Source: Bacteroidales bacterium
GTDB taxonomy: Bacteria > Bacteroidota > Bacteroidia > Bacteroidales > Marinilabiliaceae
DNA: 64,000 bases
Assembly: GCA_015061285.1 (NCBI GenBank)
Contig: SUWW01000013.1
Coordinates: 62,001-126,000 of the forward strand
Reading direction: 5' to 3'
Shown: positions 53,650-63,468 of the stretch, in pieces
Layout of the letters: every line of letters starts with the position of its first letter
Position numbering within the stretch: position 1 is the stretch's first letter
The notes under the pieces: generated by a model
Seen by the model: only the letters and a program-made list of their open reading frames with translations
Told to the model about the DNA's origin: nothing
The model's database searches: none
Program-made: the position numbers and the translations under genes

Positions 53650-55374
53650 TTAGAGAAGACTCTTACGGCCTTTGAGCGTGTCGTAGTTGTTCTTCACATC
53701 GGTCCAATCGACTTTTTTGTCGGTAGGAATACCGTTGATATATTTTTCGATGTTGGTATAGCCATCACCGTTGCAATCCTTGTTTGCGTCAGAAGGATCT
53801 TTAGGATTAAGACCATTCTTCTTTTCCCATTCGTCGGGCATGCCATCACCATCGGTATCTTTCACTGGTTTGCATTTCTTGTAAGTAGGATAACCGCCCA
53901 TTTGAACAGGGTCGGTAATTATGCCTTGCTTATAGGAATCTTTAGGCAAACGGCGATATTTGAAGTGACCTTCGGCATCGCGCGATTTTGGCGAGAGACC
54001 AGTGGTGTCGCCATAAGCCGATTCTGGAAGGTTGTTTACGTAGTATGCTTTGCCAGTGCGAACCTCTTCGATGATGCGCTGGTCGACAATATCGCGGCAA
54101 GGGAAGTTGGCTCCCACATTGTCGAGCACATATTCATAAGCCTCTTTTGTTGGCATTATGTTGAGATACGGAGTAGCAAAAGGCTTATCCATCTTCATGC
54201 GAGCCATTAGTTCTGGCGTGAGCTGATCGTCGGCAGGCTGAATGCCACCATTCCAGTTGTCGGCTGTGATAGAGTCGTTGCCCTCGACGATGTTGCCATT
54301 GGCATACACACGGCCATAGATAGGAATTCCGTTGATTTTGAAGCGCGACTCAGGACGGAGAATGCGGTATCGAATCTCGGTGTTAGGCGTGAGAGGTCCA
54401 GGCTTGTAGTAGTTGTTTATAAAGTTATACTGGCTCTCATACTGTCCACCATCAGCCGTACGATGTACGTAGTTATAAATAATATTATTGACGAAGTTGA
54501 ACGTACCAGCCCAACCTACACTTGGGTTACGGCCAGAGTTGTCGGCCCAGAGGTTACGCAAGAATGCAGTATTCTCGCCACCGATAGTACTACCAAAAGC
54601 GTGATTCCACGTATCGAGCGCTTTAGCCGAAATAGTATTCTGAATGGTTACGTTCACCGTCGGGAGCTTGTTGGTAACCTTGCCAGTGTTCGAGAACATG
54701 TGGCGATAGAACGAGATATTTTCGTCCAAGCCCCATTCGCAAGAGCAGTGGTCAATCATGATGTTACCTACAGGGTTGCCACCAAAGGAGTCTTCGCGGT
54801 CGGCTACGTTGGTCTTGCCACGGCGGAAACGCATGTGACGCACAATGACGTCGTGGGTATCCACTTGGAACGACTCGCCAGCGATGCAAATGCCTTCACC
54901 AGGAGCAGTTTGACCTGCGATGGTGATATAAGGAGCGCGAACGTAGATAGGAGTCTTGAGGTGGATGATACCACTAACATTGAACACAACGATACGCGCA
55001 CCACCTTGCTCACAAGCCCAACGGAACGAGCCTTCGCCACTATCGTTGAGGTTTGTTACAACGAGCACTTTGCCACCACGGCCACCAGGTGTATACATAC
55101 CACCACCTTCAGCGCCAGGAAAAGCAGGAATATCGGCCTTCAAAAGGTCGGTTGGACGCGATGCCCAGGGCACATAAGGGCGTCCTTCAGCTGCCTCTTT
55201 GAGCACAGTTGGCAATGCTTCTGCCCACATCGAATCGACGTGTGCTGCCCATGATACTTTAGCCGAGTCGATAGCATGTTTTGCCTCGCTCGTAAGCTGC
55301 GGATACTGCGCCATGGCTGTAGCACTCAGCGCTAATGCAGCTACAATTGTCAAAATTTTCTTTACCATTTTCAT
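53650..55374 (-). CDS. PL1 family pectate lyase with C-terminal calcium-binding repeats
   Basis: The signal peptide ends near residue 22 (SATAMAQ). The PL1 start pattern FPGAEGGGMYTPGGRGGKV and TNLNDSGEGSFRWA lies at about 83-120. The helix continues with YITIAGQTAPGEGI, HDVIVRHMRFRRG, NIMIDHCSCEWGLDEN and NSGRNPSVGWAG; the last includes the Arg expected to abstract the proton. The C-terminal 70 residues carry thrombospondin-3/EF-like calcium loops (DTDGDGMPDEWE, DCNGDGYTNIEKY). It would cleave de-esterified homogalacturonan by beta-elimination, opening the polymer for the exo-enzymes of the locus. It follows GH2 by 34 nt. Confidence 0.9.
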   Translation of the reverse strand: MKMVKKILTIVAALALSATAMAQYPQLTSEAKHAIDSAKVSWAAHVDSMWAEALPTVLKEAAEGRPYVPWASRPTDLLKADIPAFPGAEGGGMYTPGGRGGKVLVVTNLNDSGEGSFRWACEQGGARIVVFNVSGIIHLKTPIYVRAPYITIAGQTAPGEGICIAGESFQVDTHDVIVRHMRFRRGKTNVADREDSFGGNPVGNIMIDHCSCEWGLDENISFYRHMFSNTGKVTNKLPTVNVTIQNTISAKALDTWNHAFGSTIGGENTAFLRNLWADNSGRNPSVGWAGTFNFVNNIIYNYVHRTADGGQYESQYNFINNYYKPGPLTPNTEIRYRILRPESRFKINGIPIYGRVYANGNIVEGNDSITADNWNGGIQPADDQLTPELMARMKMDKPFATPYLNIMPTKEAYEYVLDNVGANFPCRDIVDQRIIEEVRTGKAYYVNNLPESAYGDTTGLSPKSRDAEGHFKYRRLPKDSYKQGIITDPVQMGGYPTYKKCKPVKDTDGDGMPDEWEKKNGLNPKDPSDANKDCNGDGYTNIEKYINGIPTDKKVDWTDVKNNYDTLKGRKSLL

Positions 55375-55408
55375 TTACGTTTTTTTGTTCTGTTTTTCTG
55401 CTGTCTAA

Positions 55409-58000
55409 CTATTGAATACCAAATTCTTTTTGCTGCTCCTCTACTTCTCGCAGAGTAGCATTTTTTTCAGCTTCGCTCATCTGCTTTTGAGCGGCACCAT
55501 TAGTAATAGATTCATATTTATAATTAAGGGAGACTTCATCGATGTGGCACGACTTAAACTCAGGAGCAACGCTCTCTATTGTCAATGTGTCGGCAGTTGG
55601 AGTATGCGTGCCTTGCACATAAGGATGTGCTATGATGGTTATTTTGCCAGGCTTATTGGTAGACTGAATCAGCGCTGGAGCACTTCCCCACTCCACTTTG
55701 CGAGGGTTGCTAAGAGCACGTTCGGAACTAACGAGACGACCTTCGCCCGACACTTCGAACTCAACCTCGTCGATGGCCAATCGGCGTACATTGCCATTGT
55801 CGTCGGTCACTTCGGCAACTACCACTATAAAATCGCTTCCATCGGCAACAAGTTGTTTACCCATTTCATCGGCATAAAGACGAATCTTGGTAGAACGACG
55901 CGAAGGCATCTTCTTCTCTTCGCATACTTTCTTTCCGCCAATATATCCCTCGGCAACAAGGCTTACATCTTGCCACTTGCGTTTGCCATAGCTATGCGAA
56001 CGAGCTTTCCAGAAATCCCAGAAGCCTTCAAACACTACGGGCGCATTGGGCAAACTATTGGCTGCGTGCTCCACTCTGAGAGTCTGCTCTTTGTCGCCAC
56101 CAAACATCACCATACGTATACTATCGCAGTTGGTAAATACCACAACATCGTTATCGGAGAATGGCATCATTTCATTGGCTATGTATATGTATGGTGCACT
56201 CTTGTCGGCCGACACCTGCGAACGGAACATGTTGTATGCATACTTAGGCTGACGGAAAGCATCGAAGATGCCACCCACATAAGCATCGGGATGATAGCCG
56301 CGCTGATGATCGAACGGATGCCACAAGCAACCGCCAATAAACTGGCGTCCTGCGCTGTAGAGCGTGCCATAAGTATCGGCAAGAGAAAGCGCTGCTATGA
56401 GCATAGGTTTCTCGCCCCAGCTTCGCGATGCACGGTTGATAGCATTGTGGGCATACCAATCGTCGACCATCTCACCCCACTCACGCGTGAATATGCATTT
56501 GTCGGTGAGATTCTTTTCAACGTCGGTAGGCCAGCCATAGATAACATCGTAATTATCCTTAACACCAGCCGAATTCATATCGGCAGCGCAAACAGGGCGA
56601 CCTACGAAAGGATACTCCTCACGCGTAATCTCGAGCGACTTAACGGCAAAATCGGCGGGGAAGCGCGTCTCGTTGAGAATTGGCTCCCACATAAGCACAC
56701 AAGCGTGGTTACGGTCGCGGCGAACAATCTCGCGAGTGTTTTGGTATACACGCTCTACAAAGAGAGAATCTTTATTCCAAAACTGCCAACCAGGTGTAGG
56801 CACAATTATGAATAGACCAAGTTCGTCGCAAGCGTCCATGAATGCTGCATCTTGTGGATAGTGGGCTGCGCGCACAATATCCATTCCTGCATCCTTGAGG
56901 CGTTTAGCATCGCGCCACTGCTGACTGTTGGGCAGGGCATTGCCTACATATGCAAAATCTTGATGACGGTTGCCGCCTATAAGTTGATGATATGGCTTAC
57001 CATTGAGCCAAAAACCATCTTTGCCACGGAATTCTGCTTTGCGAATGCCTATACGTATTTTGCCACCATCTATTTTGCTATTTCCCTCTTTTACCGAGAG
57101 TTCGAGATTGTATAGATACGGATTTTCGGGCGACCAAAGATTAGGCGTCTTCACCGCATGCTTAGACTTAACAACGCTCTTGCCGCCAGCTTTGGCTGCT
57201 ACGGATTGCGACTGACGCGAGACGATTTTACCGTCTTTGTCGCGTATGATGGTTTCGAGCACAATTTTCTGACGAGGAGCCTTTTGCGAGTAGTTTTCAA
57301 GTTCTACATCGACATACACATCGGCTTTTTTGTCGGTTATGTTGTCGTAGTGAACAAATATGCCACCACCAGCCGTAGTGTTCGACTCGAAGACATCGGA
57401 AATGGCCATTGTAGTTGAAGTACCAATAAGCCACACATCGCGATACATACCACCATGGTAAGCAAAGTCGAGAGCATTTTGTTTTTTTCCTGGAGGATAT
57501 GTTTTGTCGTCGCTATTGTCGGCCAAGACAGCAATGACGCATTTGTCGCCAGCCTTCACACCAAGTGCTGTCAGGTCGACACGAATGGGCAAATAACCGC
57601 CAAAGTGCTCGGTAACAAAGTTGCCATTCACATAAACTTTCTGTTTGCCCATGATGGCTTCGAAATGCACAACAACACGTTTGCCAGCCATATCGGCAGG
57701 CACAACAAAGTGTTTGCGATACCAAGCTATGCCTTGATAGTTTTTACAACCACTGGCATTAGATGGTTCAAGTCGCAAGCCATGAGGCACATTGACAATC
57801 TGCCAATTGCTATCATCAAAATCGGCCTTCGACGCGCCCTCTGCATCACCAAGGAAGAAGCGCCAACCTTCGTTGAAGTTATACACTACACGGCCACTAC
57901 CTTCCATAGGTATGAGACCAGCAACAGAAGTTACACTTTGCGCCACTGCGCCAACTGTAAACAATGCTATAAAAGCAAGAAATAGACTTATATTCTTCAT
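55409..58000 (-). CDS. GH2 family glycosidase (beta-galactosidase/glucuronidase type)
   Basis: The signal peptide ends near residue 21 (GAVAQS). Order: sugar-binding jelly roll (about 40-195, NFNEGWRFFLGD, YRKHF, HGGMYRDVWL), Ig-like domain (200-315), TIM barrel (320-620) and C-terminal Ig domains. The acid/base is Glu444 in the sequence MWEPILNETRFP and the nucleophile Glu507 in FTREWGE. The barrel lead GFWLNGKPYHQLIGGNRHQD is typical. The family acts on beta-D-galactose, glucuronate, mannose or, in RG-II enzymes, other beta- or L-alpha-linkages; substrate is not readable. It sits 12 nt after the GH78-sialidase gene. The C-terminus is rich in Glu/Gln/Lys and may form a short coiled coil. Confidence 0.9.
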   Translation of the reverse strand: MKNISLFLAFIALFTVGAVAQSVTSVAGLIPMEGSGRVVYNFNEGWRFFLGDAEGASKADFDDSNWQIVNVPHGLRLEPSNASGCKNYQGIAWYRKHFVVPADMAGKRVVVHFEAIMGKQKVYVNGNFVTEHFGGYLPIRVDLTALGVKAGDKCVIAVLADNSDDKTYPPGKKQNALDFAYHGGMYRDVWLIGTSTTMAISDVFESNTTAGGGIFVHYDNITDKKADVYVDVELENYSQKAPRQKIVLETIIRDKDGKIVSRQSQSVAAKAGGKSVVKSKHAVKTPNLWSPENPYLYNLELSVKEGNSKIDGGKIRIGIRKAEFRGKDGFWLNGKPYHQLIGGNRHQDFAYVGNALPNSQQWRDAKRLKDAGMDIVRAAHYPQDAAFMDACDELGLFIIVPTPGWQFWNKDSLFVERVYQNTREIVRRDRNHACVLMWEPILNETRFPADFAVKSLEITREEYPFVGRPVCAADMNSAGVKDNYDVIYGWPTDVEKNLTDKCIFTREWGEMVDDWYAHNAINRASRSWGEKPMLIAALSLADTYGTLYSAGRQFIGGCLWHPFDHQRGYHPDAYVGGIFDAFRQPKYAYNMFRSQVSADKSAPYIYIANEMMPFSDNDVVVFTNCDSIRMVMFGGDKEQTLRVEHAANSLPNAPVVFEGFWDFWKARSHSYGKRKWQDVSLVAEGYIGGKKVCEEKKMPSRRSTKIRLYADEMGKQLVADGSDFIVVVAEVTDDNGNVRRLAIDEVEFEVSGEGRLVSSERALSNPRKVEWGSAPALIQSTNKPGKITIIAHPYVQGTHTPTADTLTIESVAPEFKSCHIDEVSLNYKYESITNGAAQKQMSEAEKNATLREVEEQQKEFGIQ

Positions 58001-58012
58001 AAATAATAGGAT

Positions 58013-61000
58013 TTACGGTATCAATTCTACGTGTTTCACTCGCAGACGGCGCCATGTATATACTGCATGCACATGACCATCACTCGACACAAACACCGAC
58101 GGATAGGAATATTGTCCAATAGGACTCTTTTCGAGCGTAACCCAATGAGTCCAGTTTTCGCCATCGCTGCTACGCAGAAGCGAGAGCGGAGTACGAGCAC
58201 CTTTCGTCTTGCCAGGCTCAACCATCTGCTCGTTGCAAGCCATAACGAAAGAGCCATCGGGCAACACTGCCGCATCGAGACCACTATTGTTGTTGGGCGT
58301 ATCGATAAGCTTCATCTCGCTCCAAGTTTCGCCATTGTCTTCACTATACGTAATAGCAATTTGGCGATTACGCGTGCGGCAAAGAGCTGCCAAACGTCCA
58401 TTGTTTAGCGTAATTACAGAAGGTTGTATGGTCTTGAACGAATCGGGTTGCTGCACATAATCGGTCTTGCGCCACGTGCTGCCACCATCGTCGCTAAGTT
58501 CAAAATAGCATCGCCAGCCATTTGTCTCTACACTCGATGGAGCAATTAAGCGACCCTGACTTTCGACAATCTTATTCTTGATAGGGCCAAGAAACTCTTT
58601 TTGCAAGGGCTGACGGTCTTGCCACGTCTTGCCACCATCTTTAGAGCGAACAACCCAGCCCGACCAATCGGCTACTTTGAGTCCAATTTTGAAATATATC
58701 AGCAAATCACCATTAGGTTCTTGATATATAACAGGATTCCAACACGCTTTGCGGCGCAACTTAGTTACGTCGGTAGCAAAATTATCGTCAGCCAAACGTG
58801 GTTTTATTAAGCCTTTAGTTGCTTCGGTGGTGGAGTCGTTCACGCCAGCCAAGGCAGCATCGGCGGTGCCAAGCATAAATACGCCATCGGCTGCAAGAAT
58901 AGGTTCACTCCAAACACTATCGCCAGGGTGCTTTAGGCTTACCCATATACAGACATCGGGGTTGCGTTCGCGCGTACCACCAAAATATGTACAAGCCAAT
59001 GTGCCATCGGGAAGTTCGGCAATTGTAGCCGAGTGACATTGGGGGAACGACGTCTCTTTGTAGAGGAACTCGTTACATACCACAGATTTATGTATTTGCG
59101 GCATATTCACCTCAATATTGTGCACACCCGACACAAGTTCGCGCGATGAGCCATCGGGCAAAACAGCCGTGGCCGTGGTGTTGGCTGGAATCTCGATATG
59201 CCAAGCCAACTTGCCGCATGACTTCTGCCAGCGACTGACAATATTTCCATAAATACTCTTATAGCTTCCTTCGATGTCGTAAATCTCATCGACATTGAAT
59301 TCAGGTTGAAGCGTGATATGACGGTTTTCAATGTTGCGTACACCAACAATATCCTCAAAAATCCATGGAACGAGGTCACCAAGGAGCATCACGTGATTGC
59401 CACTATTCATCTTAGGCGAAGCCGTGTCGCCGTTCCATAGTTCCCAAATGGTGGTAGCACCTTGCGCTGCCATGTAGCCCCAACTTGGATATGTATTTTG
59501 CGTAGCAAGACGCCACGCCACATCGTTGTATCCCATAGCACTCAGAGTGCGCATAAGCCATTGAACGCCTATCACGCCACACGAGATATGGTCGCTGTTG
59601 AGAGTAACTATGTTACGTACTATGTTCTTAACTGCTTCGTTGCGTACATATTCATCGGTTGAAAGTTGCAACCCCAACAGATTGGCAGTCACTGTGTTAT
59701 TGCCAAAATATGTACTATCTGGATAAAGCACATGACCAGGAACTGCAGCCGTGCCACGCTTTACAGTAAGATACTTATCGAGAAAAGCTTTTTTAGTTAT
59801 GTAGGCAATGTCGTCTAAGAGTTCTATCTCTTCGGCAGTGCCTAAATTGTGAGCTTTGGCAGCATGAGACATCTGTGAACAGATGATGCTATAATATGCA
59901 GTGGATATTAGCGCACCTTCGGTAACACGCGCTGGGTCTTGCGAATGAATCATTTTGATGTCTTCGGGCGGCACGCACCAATCGCCATACTTGTCTTTTG
60001 TAAGTATGCCATCAACAAGGTAGCAATCGCGCATGTGCTTCACCCAACGCATGAGGTCGGGGAAGTAGTGCTGCATAGGGCGGTTGTCTTTGAAACGCTC
60101 CGAGAGCATCTGCAATGTGAATGGGAACGCAGCAGGCCAAGTGACAATATCAGAATAATAGTTCCAAAATGCAGGAGCTACATCAGGTATGCAACCGTCT
60201 TCGCGTTGAGCCTCCGATATGTCGCGCATCCACTTGGTGTAGAGTGCGTGGTTGTCGAATATATACGACTCACCGAAAGTTCCCATAGTGCGATCGCCAA
60301 GCCAAGGCTGACGCTCGTCGCGCTGCGGACAATCGACGGGCATGCCTTTATAGTTTGCCTGAATACCACGAACAACATTGCTGAACACTTTGTTGAGCGT
60401 AGAATCGTTGCTATGGAAATAGCCAGTGCGCTCCATAAGATCGCTAATCTTCTGAGCCTGAATATCATCTGAAGTCAATTCACTTACGCCAGATACTTCT
60501 ACATATCTAAAGCCATGATATACAAAATGCGCATTCCAAGTGTCGCCTCTCTTTTCGCGTCCGCTGTATATATATTTATCAACACTGTAGGCGTGGCGCA
60601 GGTTCTCGGTGTAGAGTTCGCCTTCGTCAGTGAGTTTTTCGGCATAACGAATAACAAGACTTTCGCCTGCTTTTCCGTTTTTGGTAGCTATACGTACGCG
60701 ACCAGCCATATTTTCACCAAAATCGACAATATAGCTATTGCCTCGACGCGTAATATTTATGGGCGCAACACTATCGACAACAGCCATGCCTGGCATCTCT
60801 TGTGGACGCAATGTGCCGTAAGGCGATGCAACACGTTCAGCATTTTGCCACTTTGAATCGTCGAAGCCAACTATTGTCCAAGCGCCAAGCTCTTTGCGTG
60901 CGTCATAGATTTCGCCATCGTATTCGTTGGCAGAGCGCACAGGTCCATCGGCAGTGAGTTTCCATTTATTATTAGTAGAAATAACCTGACGCTTGCCGTT

Positions 61001-61810
61001 TGCATAACGCACAACTATGTTGGCACGCAAACGCGGATAGCCGAAGTTGGTTATTTTATATGGCTTCTTATGCTGCTGCATGGTGTAGAAACGTCCATTA
61101 GAGAGCGTAACACCAATGGCATTTCGTTCGCCACTCTTGAGCATTTCGGTAACATCGTAGGCATTGTAGAGCGCCGTACGACGATAGTCGGTAGGTGCAG
61201 GAGCAAGTTCCTGAGAACCAACACGCTGACCATTTATAAATGCCTCGTAGAGACCTAAGCCGCATATATATAGAGTAGCCGAAGAAATGCTATCGTCGGC
61301 ATTGAACTCGCTACGTATATAGCGTGCCGAAAGTTGACTATGCTCCTCTTCGACGTCCCACGAATTGGCTTTATCGAGACCAATCCACTGACCCGACCAA
61401 TCGCTTTCGTTGAGCAGACCAACGTTCCATGTAGCCACATCGCTCCAACCCGTTTCGCCACAGTTGGTAGTTACGTTTACTCGCCAAAAGCAGCGAGTGT
61501 CGCTTTTGAGTTGTGCGCCAGCATAGGTAATCCACTGACTTTCGGGCGAATCGACAGCAGAATCCCACAAATCGCCAACGAGGTTTTCTGCATTCTCACG
61601 CGTCGACGACACTATGATGTGATAACTCAACTGACGCACATCGTTAGCAGAACTTTCGAGCCGCCAGCCTAAGCGTGGTGCAGTAGAAGCAATCTCGGTA
61701 GGATTCTGGAGATGCTCCGTGCGCAAGTCGCAAACCACAACTTTTTCGTTGCGAGGTTTGCTACACGCCACAGCAATAAGCGCTACCAGTATATATATTA
61801 ACCTTCTCAT
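58013..61810 (-). CDS. GH78 alpha-L-rhamnosidase fused to a sialidase-like beta-propeller, lipoprotein
   Basis: The lipobox is LIAVAC (Cys16). GH78 occupies about 25-900: Ig-like, rhamnosidase N- and B-domains, then the barrel. The acid motif DCPQRDER is at 493-500 and the base Glu790 is in GATTIWELW. The remaining 360 residues (about 905-1265) form a BNR_2 sialidase-like six-blade propeller with Asp-box loops SKDGGKTW, SDDGGSTW, SEDNGETW and SSDGENW. It also carries FPQCHSATIAELPDGT, GGTRERNPD, CWNPV, LGPIKNK and a final TWRRLRVKHVEL. Sialidase-fold enzymes cleave nine- and eight-carbon ulosonic acids. The pair could remove Rha and then Kdo from RG-II side chain C; this is inference. The gene overlaps GH140 by 4 nt. 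Confidence 0.85.
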   Translation of the reverse strand: MRRLIYILVALIAVACSKPRNEKVVVCDLRTEHLQNPTEIASTAPRLGWRLESSANDVRQLSYHIIVSSTRENAENLVGDLWDSAVDSPESQWITYAGAQLKSDTRCFWRVNVTTNCGETGWSDVATWNVGLLNESDWSGQWIGLDKANSWDVEEEHSQLSARYIRSEFNADDSISSATLYICGLGLYEAFINGQRVGSQELAPAPTDYRRTALYNAYDVTEMLKSGERNAIGVTLSNGRFYTMQQHKKPYKITNFGYPRLRANIVVRYANGKRQVISTNNKWKLTADGPVRSANEYDGEIYDARKELGAWTIVGFDDSKWQNAERVASPYGTLRPQEMPGMAVVDSVAPINITRRGNSYIVDFGENMAGRVRIATKNGKAGESLVIRYAEKLTDEGELYTENLRHAYSVDKYIYSGREKRGDTWNAHFVYHGFRYVEVSGVSELTSDDIQAQKISDLMERTGYFHSNDSTLNKVFSNVVRGIQANYKGMPVDCPQRDERQPWLGDRTMGTFGESYIFDNHALYTKWMRDISEAQREDGCIPDVAPAFWNYYSDIVTWPAAFPFTLQMLSERFKDNRPMQHYFPDLMRWVKHMRDCYLVDGILTKDKYGDWCVPPEDIKMIHSQDPARVTEGALISTAYYSIICSQMSHAAKAHNLGTAEEIELLDDIAYITKKAFLDKYLTVKRGTAAVPGHVLYPDSTYFGNNTVTANLLGLQLSTDEYVRNEAVKNIVRNIVTLNSDHISCGVIGVQWLMRTLSAMGYNDVAWRLATQNTYPSWGYMAAQGATTIWELWNGDTASPKMNSGNHVMLLGDLVPWIFEDIVGVRNIENRHITLQPEFNVDEIYDIEGSYKSIYGNIVSRWQKSCGKLAWHIEIPANTTATAVLPDGSSRELVSGVHNIEVNMPQIHKSVVCNEFLYKETSFPQCHSATIAELPDGTLACTYFGGTRERNPDVCIWVSLKHPGDSVWSEPILAADGVFMLGTADAALAGVNDSTTEATKGLIKPRLADDNFATDVTKLRRKACWNPVIYQEPNGDLLIYFKIGLKVADWSGWVVRSKDGGKTWQDRQPLQKEFLGPIKNKIVESQGRLIAPSSVETNGWRCYFELSDDGGSTWRKTDYVQQPDSFKTIQPSVITLNNGRLAALCRTRNRQIAITYSEDNGETWSEMKLIDTPNNNSGLDAAVLPDGSFVMACNEQMVEPGKTKGARTPLSLLRSSDGENWTHWVTLEKSPIGQYSYPSVFVSSDGHVHAVYTWRRLRVKHVELIP

Positions 61811-63246
61811 TTAGAGGAGTTTTTGTTTACTTCCATAATATTAGCTGCATTCGTAGGAATGTAGTCTTTCTGAGCATCGATAGCAATAAGCACTCGGTCG
61901 GCATTGGCATTGAGATAGCCACCGTCGGGCGCAAATTGTGTTGTCTTGTTTTCATACTTACCAAGATAGTTGAGGCTACCGTCGGAAGGGTTGAAAATCC
62001 AGACATTCTTTTGTTTGCCTTTCACCTTGCTAAGGTCAATATCCATCGTACGACCGCTGTAGTTATAAACCATCAGATAGTCGTTGCCTCGCGTAGCACA
62101 AAGACGGTCGTAGCGTTCGCCCTCATTTCCGCTAATAACGCTCTGGTCGGCGACACGCTCGGTAAAAGGCAGAGCCAACATAAGCGCTTTGAGATATTTC
62201 ATCTGATTCTGTCCAGGATCGTTGAGTGCGTCCCACCAAGGTTTCTCGGCACCAAACGATGCAAGCAAGCCAGGGCGTATCATCTGCATAATAGAATTAT
62301 GTCCATAAGTATGACCGAAGCATCCACCAAAGACCGCCCAATATGCATAACGACGCACGTCGCAAGCCTGCCAACGAGGAGCCGAAAAGTCGTGCAAGCC
62401 TTGAGGAATGTCTTCGTAGGAAGGTTCGCCATCGATGATAGGATGTGTCAGTTTGCCATCTTTCAGGCTCATACCTACATATCGCCAATTGTCTTCTTCG
62501 GTATTTTCGGCTATGGTATAGTCGCCGTCGCCATTGCGCTGACCATAACGGCGATGACCACTTTGAAACATGTTGAAGTCGAGCCATTCGCGGTCGTTGA
62601 ACCACCAAGCCGACGTAGTGCGACCACGCGGATGGAAGGTCATGAGATGCTTACTATCAATCTCGCGAATAGCACGCGCAAGAGCGTCCCACGACTCAGT
62701 GCCTTTGTCGCCACGAATATCGCCGCCAATGAGCCAAATGATATTCGGGAAATCCTTATACCTATTGGCAAGGAACGCACCAAGTTTGCGTGCTTTATCC
62801 ACGTCCATTGCCTTTATTTGCGAGCCCCATACGCAGTCGATAGCTATGTATATACCATTATGAGCAGCTTCGTTGATGATATAATCAAGGTGATCCCAAA
62901 AATCATATACACCATCGATGCAGAATTTTTCACATTCAAAGGTCTCATCATTAGCTTGTTGCCCATAGATATTAAACGTAGGTATAGCGTTGATGAGCTG
63001 TATCTGCTCTACATTGTAGCCAGCAGCCTTTTCGCGTGTTAGGTAGTAGTGCACCTCTTCGCGATTCAAGCGATGCGGCATAAGCCACGATGTGTTGCCA
63101 AGCCAAAAAAATGGCGAGCCATCGGCATGAACTATATAACGATTGTTGTCGCTCACTTTGAGCTGCCATTGGTCGTTTTGTGCCGAAGCCACCGTGACGA
63201 ACAACATAGCAAACCATAGGAGCAGTTGTCGAAATGTGGTTTTCAT
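61807..63246 (-). CDS. GH140 apiosidase-like glycoside hydrolase
   Basis: The signal peptide ends near residue 22 (VTVASAQ). The DUF4038/GH140 barrel runs from about 30 to 365: YIVHADGSPFFWLGNTSW, then GYNVEQIQLIN, NIIWLIGGDIRGD and THPIIDGEPSYE. Candidate catalytic residues are Asp176 (IGGD) and Glu274 (DGEP). Their spacing of 98 closely matches Asp187 and Glu284 of the B. thetaiotaomicron RG-II apiosidase BT1012. The C-terminal domain (about 380-465) is the small sandwich typical of the family (LMVYNYSGRTMDIDLS, WIFNPSDGS). GH140 releases apiose-linked side chains from the RG-II backbone, so this gene is the best single marker of RG-II use here. Confidence 0.88.
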   Translation of the reverse strand: MKTTFRQLLLWFAMLFVTVASAQNDQWQLKVSDNNRYIVHADGSPFFWLGNTSWLMPHRLNREEVHYYLTREKAAGYNVEQIQLINAIPTFNIYGQQANDETFECEKFCIDGVYDFWDHLDYIINEAAHNGIYIAIDCVWGSQIKAMDVDKARKLGAFLANRYKDFPNIIWLIGGDIRGDKGTESWDALARAIREIDSKHLMTFHPRGRTTSAWWFNDREWLDFNMFQSGHRRYGQRNGDGDYTIAENTEEDNWRYVGMSLKDGKLTHPIIDGEPSYEDIPQGLHDFSAPRWQACDVRRYAYWAVFGGCFGHTYGHNSIMQMIRPGLLASFGAEKPWWDALNDPGQNQMKYLKALMLALPFTERVADQSVISGNEGERYDRLCATRGNDYLMVYNYSGRTMDIDLSKVKGKQKNVWIFNPSDGSLNYLGKYENKTTQFAPDGGYLNANADRVLIAIDAQKDYIPTNAANIMEVNKNSSK

Positions 63247-63399
63247 AATTGAAACCTTGTTTTTCTATTAACCACCTAATTAACACGAATAGATGCAGTT
63301 ACTTATGTCAATTCGTTTAATTGGCAGGTGTTATGAATATTACGAATAACGACGAACATACTTAGTGTAGATTCGCCCAATTCTTTTGAAATACAATAC

Positions 63400-63442
63400 A
63401 AAAAACAGCCCTTGTGCCCAAATATTCAAGGCAGAAGGGCTG
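63400..63442 (-). terminator. Intrinsic terminator after the susD-like gene
   Basis: CAGCCCTT (63406-63413) pairs with AAGGGCTG (63435-63442). On the minus strand six T residues follow. It would end or weaken the susCD transcript before the enzyme genes. Confidence 0.8.
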
Positions 63443-63468
63443 CTTTTGTTTCTTGTAATTATTTACTA

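Noticed and set aside
50513-63042. Very long antisense open frames (for example 50513-51442, 55412-56815, 61936-63042 on the plus strand)
   Set aside because: They lie wholly opposite clear enzyme genes with intact motifs, have no signal peptide, family pattern or promoter, and follow from low stop-codon frequency in the antisense frame.
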